Shown here: positions 56,860-64,000 of the stretch, piece by piece
How positions within the stretch are numbered: the first letter of the stretch is position 1
Layout of the letters: each line of letters opens with the position of its first letter
DNA from: Rahnella variigena
GTDB lineage: Bacteria > Pseudomonadota > Gammaproteobacteria > Enterobacterales > Enterobacteriaceae
Assembly: GCF_003610915.1 (NCBI RefSeq)
Contig: NZ_NSDJ01000001.1
Span: forward strand, 124,001-188,000
Direction of reading: 5' to 3'
DNA: 64,000 bases
The notes under the pieces: generated by a model
Databases searched by the model: none
The model's input: only the letters and a program-made list of their open reading frames with translations
What the model was told of the DNA's origin: nothing
Made by a program: the position numbers and the translations under genes

Positions 56860-57744
56860 CTATTGCTGGTCCGATTCTGATAGGTCGTCTTGCTCATGGC
56901 CCAAAAGCGCCAATTCCAACAATGCATAGCGGTGCTCAACGAAGTTATGGACGTTGTTAGCTACCGTCAGTTTGAACAGTGCCGCGGCGCTGTTCTTGTC
57001 CCCCAGACTTAGGTAATGCTTACCTAAATAGAAGTCAGTTTCACTGAGATGCTCAGCGAGCGAAGTGTTATCCGTTGCTTCTGCCTTGAGGCGTTCCATC
57101 AGCGTAGATTCGCTGATTTTGCCCAGGTAGAATTCGACGATATTCCATCCCCATTGCCCTCTGTCCGCTTTGTCATAACGCTCCTGGAGCGCTACTTCGG
57201 CATTCTTCGGATTGATTTCTCGCTCCGCAAGATAAAGCCATAACGAACGGAAGGGATCATTTGGATCGTCTCGATAAAACGCCTGCAGATCATCCTGCGC
57301 TAACGAGAATCGGCCACCGTAATACAGGGCGATACCTCGGTTCAAACGCGCGTAGTTGTAAGTTGGATCAAGCTCTAGTACAGAATCAAACGCTTCATAG
57401 GCAGCATCGAAATTGCCTGCCTGCGTTAGGTAAATCCCCAGGTAGTTAAAAACTTCTGGCATATCAGGACGAATAGACAGCGCTTGTGAAAAATCATTTC
57501 GCGCCAGTGCTCTTAGCCCGAGACTATCATACAGCACACCGCGCTCATATAATAGCTGTGCTCTCTCATCATCGGTTAATGACCGGCTGGCAAGTATTTG
57601 TTCCATGCGTGCCAGGATGACTTCCTGCTGCAACGTCGGCTGCAACGGAATCGCCAGAACTTCGTTTTTACGCCAATCATGGTTGCTGCATCCTGCCAAC
57701 ATAAGTGCTGTCGCAACATAACACCAGCGCAAGAAAGGCTTCAT
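56860..57744 (-). CDS. nlpI: Lipoprotein NlpI (TPR protein)
   Basis: 294 residues from the ATG at 57744, the E. coli length; the in-frame start at 57777 is rejected. Lipobox ALMLAGC with the lipidated Cys19. TPR repeats cover about 62-170 ([27 protein letters not shown] and following units). NlpI is an outer-membrane-anchored adaptor that brings the Prc protease to peptidoglycan endopeptidases such as MepS. It lies between pnp and deaD on the same strand, as in E. coli. Confidence 0.96.
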   Translation of the reverse strand: MKPFLRWCYVATALMLAGCSNHDWRKNEVLAIPLQPTLQQEVILARMEQILASRSLTDDERAQLLYERGVLYDSLGLRALARNDFSQALSIRPDMPEVFNYLGIYLTQAGNFDAAYEAFDSVLELDPTYNYARLNRGIALYYGGRFSLAQDDLQAFYRDDPNDPFRSLWLYLAEREINPKNAEVALQERYDKADRGQWGWNIVEFYLGKISESTLMERLKAEATDNTSLAEHLSETDFYLGKHYLSLGDKNSAAALFKLTVANNVHNFVEHRYALLELALLGHEQDDLSESDQQ

Positions 57745-57873
57745 TTCTACTCCCGGAGACAAACATTGGATGAACATCCTGTCATCCGCTTGCTTAACAC
57801 AAACGCGTCCTGCGTCCGTGAGACGAACAGCTCCTCCCCATGTGGAAAGGAGCTGTAAAACTTCTGTTACAGA

Positions 57874-59997
57874 TTATTCTGCTGCAGGTTGCTCAGTTGT
57901 TTCGTCCTGAGAAGGTGCGGTAGCTTCTTTGATGCTCAGACGCACACGACCCTGACGGTCAACTTCGAGAACTTTAACCGGAACTTCCTGGCCCATCTGC
58001 AGGTAATCAGTCACTTTCTCTACACGCTTGTCAGCGATCTGAGAGATGTGTACCAGACCTTCTTTACCGCCGCCGATGGCAACAAACGCACCAAAGTCTA
58101 CGATACGGGTCACTTTACCCTGATAGATACGGCCAACTTCGATTTCAGCAGTGATCTCTTCGATACGGCGGATAGCATATTTCGCTTTCTCGCCGTCTGT
58201 AGCTGCGATTTTCACAGTACCGTCATCTTCGATTTCGATAGTGGTGCCGGTTTCTTCAGTCAGAGCACGGATCACAGAACCACCTTTACCGATCACGTCC
58301 TTGATTTTGTCCGGGCTGATCTTGATGGTGTGAATACGTGGAGCAAACTGAGAGATATCGCCACGTGGTGTGCTGATAGCCTGTTCCATCACGCCCAGAA
58401 TGTGCAGACGCGCACCCTTAGCCTGGTTCAGAGCCACCTGCATGATTTCGCGGGTGATACCTTCGATTTTAATGTCCATCTGCAGCGCGGTGATACCGTC
58501 GCGGCTACCGGCCACTTTAAAGTCCATGTCGCCCAGGTGATCTTCGTCACCCAGAATGTCGGACAGAACGATAAAGCTTTCGCCTTCTTTAACCAGACCC
58601 ATTGCGATACCCGCAACAGCGGCTTTAATCGGCACGCCTGCATCCATCAGGGCCAGAGATGCGCCACAAACGGAAGCCATTGAAGATGAACCGTTAGATT
58701 CAGTGATTTCAGATACCACACGTACGGTGTACGGGAAGTCTTCTGGTTTTGGCATCATCGCCAGTACGCCACGTTTAGCAAGACGGCCATGACCAATCTC
58801 ACGACGTTTTGGCGAACCTACCATACCGGTCTCACCAACAGAGTACGGAGGGAAGTTGTAGTGGAACAGGAAGCTGTCAGTTTTCTCGCCCATCAGCTCA
58901 TCCAGGTTCTGTGCATCACGGGCAGTACCCAGTGTTGCAGTAACCAGTGCCTGAGTTTCACCACGAGTGAACAGCGCTGAACCGTGAGTACGTGGCAGAA
59001 CGCCAGTACGCACATCCAGACCACGGATCATGTCTTTTTCACGGCCATCGATACGTGGCTCACCACGCAGAACACGGCTACGAACCACGTTCTTCTCGAT
59101 GCTGCCCAGAATGTCAGAGATTTCGCCAGCGTCCAGAGTTTCGTCTTCAGCTTGCAGAGCCTGAACAACGTCAGATTTGATGACGTTAATCTGGTTGTAA
59201 CGCTCTTGTTTCTCGGTGATCAGGTACGCATCACCCAGACGGGATTCAGACAGTGCAGCCACGCGAGCATGCAGCTCAGCGTTAACCACTTCTGGCTGCC
59301 AGTCCCATTTTGGCTTACCGGCTTCAGCAACCAGTGAGTTGATGTTGTCGATAACGATTTGTTGTTGTTCGTGGCCGAATACGACCGCGCCCAGCATCTG
59401 ATCTTCGCTCAGCACTTCAGCTTCAGATTCAACCATCAGAACCGCGCCCTGAGTACCGGCAACAACCAAGTCCAGACGGCTTGTTTTCAGCTCATCTGCG
59501 GTTGGGTTCAGAACATACTGGTCGTTGATGTAACCAACGCGTGCAGCACCGATTGGGCCGTTGAATGGAATACCAGACAGGCTCAGGGCAGCAGACGCAC
59601 CGATCATCGCAACGATGTCAGGGTTAACTTGTGGGTTCAGGGAAACCACAGTCGCGATAACCTGAACTTCATTCAGGAAGGAGTCCGGGAACAGAGGGCG
59701 AATCGGACGGTCAATCAGACGTGAAGTCAGAGTTTCGCCTTCGCTTGGACGGCCTTCACGACGGAAGAAGCTACCCGGAATACGACCAGCAGCGTAAGTA
59801 CGCTCCTGATAGTTAACAGTCAGCGGGAAGAAGCTCTGACCTGGTTTAGCTTTTTTCTGGCCAACAACGGTAACGAATACCGCAGTGTCGTCCATGCTAA
59901 CCATAACAGCGGCAGTTGCCTGACGAGCCATCATGCCGGTTTCCAGCGTAACGGTGTGCTGGCCGTATTGGAATTTACGAATAGTCGGATTAAGCAA
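57874..59997 (-). CDS. pnp: Polynucleotide phosphorylase
   Basis: 707 residues (E. coli 711), 3'-5' phosphorolytic exoribonuclease of the degradosome. A TTG start at 59997, after AAGGA, gives [20 protein letters not shown]. coli pnp also starts at TTG. Two RNase PH domains ([28 protein letters not shown]) are followed by KH ([16 protein letters not shown]) and S1 ([20 protein letters not shown]). It is downstream of rpsO and has a leader hairpin fit for RNase III autocontrol. Confidence 0.98.
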   Translation of the reverse strand: MLNPTIRKFQYGQHTVTLETGMMARQATAAVMVSMDDTAVFVTVVGQKKAKPGQSFFPLTVNYQERTYAAGRIPGSFFRREGRPSEGETLTSRLIDRPIRPLFPDSFLNEVQVIATVVSLNPQVNPDIVAMIGASAALSLSGIPFNGPIGAARVGYINDQYVLNPTADELKTSRLDLVVAGTQGAVLMVESEAEVLSEDQMLGAVVFGHEQQQIVIDNINSLVAEAGKPKWDWQPEVVNAELHARVAALSESRLGDAYLITEKQERYNQINVIKSDVVQALQAEDETLDAGEISDILGSIEKNVVRSRVLRGEPRIDGREKDMIRGLDVRTGVLPRTHGSALFTRGETQALVTATLGTARDAQNLDELMGEKTDSFLFHYNFPPYSVGETGMVGSPKRREIGHGRLAKRGVLAMMPKPEDFPYTVRVVSEITESNGSSSMASVCGASLALMDAGVPIKAAVAGIAMGLVKEGESFIVLSDILGDEDHLGDMDFKVAGSRDGITALQMDIKIEGITREIMQVALNQAKGARLHILGVMEQAISTPRGDISQFAPRIHTIKISPDKIKDVIGKGGSVIRALTEETGTTIEIEDDGTVKIAATDGEKAKYAIRRIEEITAEIEVGRIYQGKVTRIVDFGAFVAIGGGKEGLVHISQIADKRVEKVTDYLQMGQEVPVKVLEVDRQGRVRLSIKEATAPSQDETTEQPAAE

Positions 59998-60077
59998 TGT
60001 AATGTCCTTTTGTATGACGCGCAGCTGTTATGACAGCAGTTCACGCCGATCAATATCCGAGCTTCTCACTACATTCT

Positions 60078-60139
60078 CGCGACTAATGACAATCCTTATA
60101 TACCTGGCAATGTGGTAATAAAGTCTCTCATTAGCCGCG
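60078..60139 (-). promoter_or_regulatory. pnp leader stem-loop (RNase III processing site)
   Basis: CGCGGCTAATGA (60128-60139, minus strand) pairs with TCATTAGTCGCG (60078-60089) to form a long stem-loop about 80-140 nt before the pnp start. In E. coli the equivalent hairpin is cut by RNase III, which starts PNPase-dependent decay of its own mRNA. Confidence 0.7.
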
Positions 60140-60229
60140 CGAAAACATCTGTAACGGAAGTTCATGTACTTAGAATAACAACAGAAACAGCAGCCATACA
60201 GTACCCTGATTTGGCGTTGCTTCCTAGAA

Positions 60230-60253
60230 TAAAGGGGCCTATTGGCCCCTTTA
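60230..60253 (-). terminator. Terminator after rpsO
   Basis: TAAAGGGGCC and GGCCCCTTTA form a perfect 10-bp stem with a 4-nt loop, followed on the minus strand by TTCTAGG. Read-through into pnp is expected, as in E. coli. Confidence 0.8.
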
Positions 60254-60270
60254 CACTGAAACTCGCTTGA

Positions 60271-60567
<297 letters not shown>

Positions 60568-60662
60568 TTAAACGGGTGCCGATCTCTAATTCAGCAACCC
60601 AATGCATAAGCTGCGCTATTCTACCCTTTGCTATATGTGATCGCAAGGTGAGCAGAAAGCGC

Positions 60663-61607
60663 TTAATCCGTGTATTCGACGACCAGACGACGCGGCGCAA
60701 TGCGGCCATCATCATCAATTTCGCCCACACCGATAAACTTACGTTCTTCGCCTTCAGTGATGCGAACCATACCACTGACCGGTGCGCCAGATGCCTGAAC
60801 AGGTTGGCCCTGTTTAACATATCCGGCGACGACAGGGAGCAGGTTCACTTCCGGGAAGTCTTCACACGCGCTGTCCATAGGCAATAACAAGGGATCCAGC
60901 AATAAGCGTGCCTCTATGCCCTGCTCTTCTGCCTGAGCGATCAGTTCATGGAGTTTTTCCATGGTGACCATACGCTCTGAAGGATAGGTTGCCACCTGCA
61001 AACGACGCAAATAAGTCACGTGCGCACCACAGCCCAATTTTTCGCCCAGATCATCCACAATCGTGCGGATATATGTGCCTTTGGAACAGTGGATTTCTAA
61101 TTCAACCTCGAAGCCTTCCCAGCGGATGAACTTGAGTTCATACACGGTGATGCTGCGGGATTCTCGCGGAACTTCGATGCCCTGACGCGCGTACTCGTAC
61201 AGCTTTTTCCCTTCATATTTCAATGCAGAATACATGGAAGGAATTTGCCGGGTTTCCCCGCGGAAACTGTCGAGAGCATCGTCCAGTTGCTGCTGAGTGA
61301 AGGCCATTTCACGTTCAGAAATGATGGCACCTTCAGCATCTGACGTATCCGTGCGTTGTCCCATACGGGCAATCACGCGATAACGTTTGTCAGAATCGAG
61401 CAGGAACCGGGAAAACTTGGTCGCTTCGCCTAAGCACAGCGGCAACATGCCAGTGGCTAAAGGATCGAGCGCGCCGGTATGTCCTGCCCGGTTAGCGTTA
61501 TAAAGGCGTTTAACCTTTTGCAGGGCATCGTTAGAAGACAAGCCTAAAGATTTGTCCAGTAGCAGAACACCGTGTATATCACGGCCGCGGCGACGTGGGC
61601 GACTCAT
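60663..61607 (-). CDS. truB: tRNA pseudouridine-55 synthase
   Basis: 314 residues (E. coli 314). Makes pseudouridine 55 in the T-loop of tRNAs. Catalytic aspartate in [16 protein letters not shown], plus [18 protein letters not shown] and the C-terminal PUA domain ([20 protein letters not shown]). Its ATG overlaps the rbfA stop codon, giving tight coupling in the infB-rbfA-truB-rpsO-pnp operon. Confidence 0.97.
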   Translation of the reverse strand: MSRPRRRGRDIHGVLLLDKSLGLSSNDALQKVKRLYNANRAGHTGALDPLATGMLPLCLGEATKFSRFLLDSDKRYRVIARMGQRTDTSDAEGAIISEREMAFTQQQLDDALDSFRGETRQIPSMYSALKYEGKKLYEYARQGIEVPRESRSITVYELKFIRWEGFEVELEIHCSKGTYIRTIVDDLGEKLGCGAHVTYLRRLQVATYPSERMVTMEKLHELIAQAEEQGIEARLLLDPLLLPMDSACEDFPEVNLLPVVAGYVKQGQPVQASGAPVSGMVRITEGEERKFIGVGEIDDDGRIAPRRLVVEYTD

Positions 61608-62020
61608 TATACTTCCTCGTCATCGCCTGCAGCTGAACGGCGTTCAGCATCGTTCTTCACGACGTTGGTCACCAGATTGGACATACGCATACCTTCAACC
61701 AAAGAGTTGTCGTATGCGAAAGTCAGTTCTGGTACGACACGCAAACGCATCGCTTTACCGATCAGCGTACGGATGAAACCTGACGCGTCCTGCAAAGCTT
61801 TGATGCCATTCTTCACACGATCAGGATCGTGATTGTCAGTCGTCAGCACGTCCAGGAAGGTCACGAACACTTTGGCATAGGCCAGGTCACGTGAAACTTC
61901 AACGCCTGAAACGGTCGCCATGCCTACGCGCGGGTCTTTGACTTCACGCTGTAAGATGATGGCGATTTCTTTTTGCATCTCCTGAGAGACGCGCTGAGTA
62001 CGGCTAAATTCTTTTGCCAT
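61607..62020 (-). CDS. rbfA: 30S ribosome-binding factor A
   Basis: 137 residues from the ATG at 62020 ([20 protein letters not shown]); the in-frame start at 62074 lies in the intergenic hairpin region and is rejected. E. coli RbfA has 133. KH-like fold with [20 protein letters not shown]. Needed for late 30S assembly and cold adaptation. Confidence 0.97.
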   Translation of the reverse strand: MAKEFSRTQRVSQEMQKEIAIILQREVKDPRVGMATVSGVEVSRDLAYAKVFVTFLDVLTTDNHDPDRVKNGIKALQDASGFIRTLIGKAMRLRVVPELTFAYDNSLVEGMRMSNLVTNVVKNDAERRSAAGDDEEV

Positions 62021-62054
62021 GATGCTTTTCTCCTCACTTGCTCCAGACAAACAA

Positions 62055-62071
62055 GGGGGCGCAAGGCCCCC
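62055..62071 (-). terminator. GC-rich hairpin between infB and rbfA
   Basis: GGGGGC and GCCCCC flank a 5-nt loop, followed on the minus strand by TTGTTTG. It may act as a weak terminator or as mRNA processing/stability structure within the operon. Confidence 0.4.
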
Positions 62072-62099
62072 CATCTGGATATCAGCTACTTCGCAAACG

Positions 62100-64000
62100 T
62101 TAAGCGATAGTACGTTTGATCTCGATGATTTCGAAGACTTCGATCACATCGCCAGTACGCACATCGTTATAGTTCTTAACGCCGATACCACATTCCATGC
62201 CGTTACGAACTTCAGCAACGTCATCTTTGAAGCGACGCAGGGATTCCAGTTCGCCTTCGTAGATCACCACGTTTTCACGCAGTACACGGATTGGGTTGTT
62301 ACGCTTGATCATACCCTCAGTCACCATACAACCTGCAATAGCGCCGAATTTCGGTGACTTGAACACGTCACGAACTTCAGCCAGGCCGATGATTTGCTGT
62401 TTGTATTCTGGCGCCAACATACCGCTCATCGCCTGTTTAACTTCGTCAATCAGGTTATAGATAACGGAATAGTAACGCAGATCCAGACTTTCGCTTTCTA
62501 CGACACGGCGTGCAGAAGCATCTGCACGGACGTTGAAGCCCAGGATGATCGCGTTGGAAGCAGCGGCCAGTGTTGCGTCAGTCTCGGTGATACCACCGAC
62601 ACCCATACCGACGATTTTAACTTTAACTTCGTCAGTAGACAGATTCTGCAACGCATCGGAAATCGCTTCGCAAGAACCCTGAACGTCAGATTTCAGAACG
62701 ATGTTCAGTTCAGAAACTTCGCCTTCAGTCATGTTCGCGAACATGTTTTCCAGTTTAGATTTCTGCTGACGAGCCAGTTTCACTTCGCGGAATTTACCCT
62801 GACGATACAGAGCAACTTCACGCGCTTTCTTCTCGTCACGAACAACAGTCACTTCATCACCCGCAGCCGGAACGCTGGACAGACCCAGAACTTCGACAGG
62901 AATAGAAGGACCCGCAGACGTAATGTCACGACCCATTTCGTCACGCATCGCACGGACACGGCCGTATTCGAAGCCACACAGAATGATGTCGCCTTTGTTC
63001 AGAGTACCTTCCTGAACCAGAACGGTTGCAACCGGGCCACGACCTTTGTCCAGGAAGGACTCGATCACAACGCCGCTTGCCATGCCGGTGCGAACTGCTT
63101 TCAGTTCCAGAACTTCGGCTTGCAGCAAGATAGCTTGCAGCAAATCGTCGATACCGGTACCCACTTTCGCAGACACATGGATGAACTGAGATTCACCGCC
63201 CCACTCTTCTGGCATAACGCCATACTGAGAGAGTTCGGTACGAACGCGGTCCGGATCAGAGTCTGGCTTATCAATTTTGTTCACTGCAACCACGATTGGC
63301 ACGCCAGCAGCTTTCGCATGCTGTACGGCTTCGATGGTTTGTGGCATTACGCCATCATCTGCAGAAACAACCAGTACAACGATATCCGTTGCCTGAGCAC
63401 CACGAGCACGCATTGAAGTAAACGCGGCGTGTCCCGGAGTATCCAGGAAGGTGATCATGCCGTTTTCGGTTTCTACGTGGTAAGCACCGATATGCTGGGT
63501 AATACCACCGGCCTCGCCTGCTGCCACTTTCGTTGAACGAATGTAGTCAAGCAATGAGGTTTTACCGTGGTCAACGTGGCCCATGATGGTCACAACCGGA
63601 GCACGTGGCTCAGCGGCAGCAGAAGAAGCTGTATCACGATCGCTCATCAGCGCTTCTTCCAGCTCGTTCTCACGACGCAGGATAACTTTGTGGCCCATTT
63701 CTTCCGCAACCAGCTGAGCAGTTTCCTGATCAATAACCTGGTTGATGGTGGCCATGGCGCCCAGTTTCATCATGGTTTTGATGACCTGAGAACCTTTAAC
63801 TGCCATTTTGTTTGCCAGCTCAGCAACAGTAATGGTTTCACCCACTACAACATCACGGTTAACGGCAACAACAGGCTTGTTAAAGCTCTGCTGTAAGGTA
63901 CTTGGCTTACGCTTACCTTTACCGTTACGGCCAACAGCACGGGCTTCTTCGCGATCCGCTTTAGATTCGGACAGCTTGTTGCCTTTTTTCTGTTTGGTCG
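62100..64000 (-). CDS. infB: Translation initiation factor IF-2 (N-terminus outside window)
   Basis: The frame is open to the window edge, so the N-terminal domain is cut; about 633 residues are seen. GTPase motifs: [36 protein letters not shown]. Domains II-IV follow to the C-terminus [13 protein letters not shown], which binds fMet-tRNA. The GTG at 63845 within the frame is internal and not a sign of a shorter protein. Upstream gene of rbfA. Confidence 0.98.
   Translation of the reverse strand, partial: TKQKKGNKLSESKADREEARAVGRNGKGKRKPSTLQQSFNKPVVAVNRDVVVGETITVAELANKMAVKGSQVIKTMMKLGAMATINQVIDQETAQLVAEEMGHKVILRRENELEEALMSDRDTASSAAAEPRAPVVTIMGHVDHGKTSLLDYIRSTKVAAGEAGGITQHIGAYHVETENGMITFLDTPGHAAFTSMRARGAQATDIVVLVVSADDGVMPQTIEAVQHAKAAGVPIVVAVNKIDKPDSDPDRVRTELSQYGVMPEEWGGESQFIHVSAKVGTGIDDLLQAILLQAEVLELKAVRTGMASGVVIESFLDKGRGPVATVLVQEGTLNKGDIILCGFEYGRVRAMRDEMGRDITSAGPSIPVEVLGLSSVPAAGDEVTVVRDEKKAREVALYRQGKFREVKLARQQKSKLENMFANMTEGEVSELNIVLKSDVQGSCEAISDALQNLSTDEVKVKIVGMGVGGITETDATLAAASNAIILGFNVRADASARRVVESESLDLRYYSVIYNLIDEVKQAMSGMLAPEYKQQIIGLAEVRDVFKSPKFGAIAGCMVTEGMIKRNNPIRVLRENVVIYEGELESLRRFKDDVAEVRNGMECGIGVKNYNDVRTGDVIEVFEIIEIKRTIA

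Larger units (their letters stand above)
59998..60253 (+). ncRNA. Possible SraG/PsrO small RNA locus
   Basis: In E. coli and Yersinia a small RNA (SraG/PsrO) lies opposite the mRNA between pnp and rpsO. The same gap is 273 bp here and ends in a hairpin (60230-60253) that could end plus-strand transcription. I did not recognise the RNA sequence itself, so this call is positional. Confidence 0.3.

Noticed and set aside
57889..58683. Plus-strand open frame (264 codons)
   Set aside because: Antisense to pnp, explained by codon bias of the real gene.
62394..63416. Plus-strand open frame (340 codons)
   Set aside because: Antisense to infB; Asn/Phe/Thr-rich shadow without family features.

Overview
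The window is chromosomal DNA of a gammaproteobacterium of the order Enterobacterales. Nearly every core gene recalls an E. coli counterpart in length and sequence (malT, bglX, fadH, rlmG, alx, mgtA, treRBC, nrdDG, phnF-N, ubiTUV, deaD, nlpI, pnp, rpsO, truB, rbfA, infB), but the order of the blocks and the accessory genes fit a Rahnella/Serratia/Yersinia-type genome better than E. coli itself. The genus cannot be fixed from the sequence alone. All family calls rest on remembered protein families; no database search was run.

Layout. 1-1.2 kb: 3' part of a HipA-family kinase gene. 1.2-8.8 kb: maltodextrin block, malPQ (minus) divergent from the activator gene malT (plus). 9.0-12.0 kb: a small YjcB-like membrane protein and the periplasmic beta-glucosidase BglX. 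12.3-17.7 kb: a PAS-GGDEF-EAL protein convergent with an RpfF-type DSF synthase, then fadH; together the first two form a probable diffusible-fatty-acid signalling pair. 17.7-22.6 kb: rlmG, ygjP, ygjR, a glutamine amidotransferase, and alx behind a yybP-ykoY (Mn2+) riboswitch. 22.7-24.6 kb: an AT-rich islet with an orphan T6SS hcp, a putative effector and a small membrane protein; it abuts the 5' stub of a truncated exported protein gene, probably a GH20 hexosaminidase. 24.9-35.1 kb: mgtA with its mgtL leader peptide, treR-treB-treC and nrdD-nrdG, an order shared with E. coli. 35.1-36.5 kb: two tandem toxin-antitoxin modules (ccdAB-like and higBA-like), the second flanked by 54-bp direct repeats. 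36.6-44.2 kb: C-P lyase operon phnFGHIJKLMN plus a hexapeptide acetyltransferase. 44.3-64 kb: the yraR-yhbOPQS-ubiTUV-yhbW-deaD-yrbN-nlpI-pnp-rpsO-truB-rbfA-infB block, with an ATPase-less HlyD/ABC-2 exporter between ubiV and yhbW; mtr, which lies between yhbW and deaD in E. coli, is not there.

Functionally the window combines carbon uptake and breakdown (maltodextrin, trehalose, beta-glucosides), phosphonate use under phosphate limitation, Mg2+ and Mn2+/pH homeostasis through RNA leaders, anaerobic functions (NrdDG, UbiTUV), c-di-GMP/DSF signalling, and a translation/RNA-decay supercluster. The most interesting parts are the RpfF/RpfR-type pair, the orphan hcp islet with its truncated flanking gene, the variant MgtL leader, and the repeat-flanked toxin-antitoxin module.
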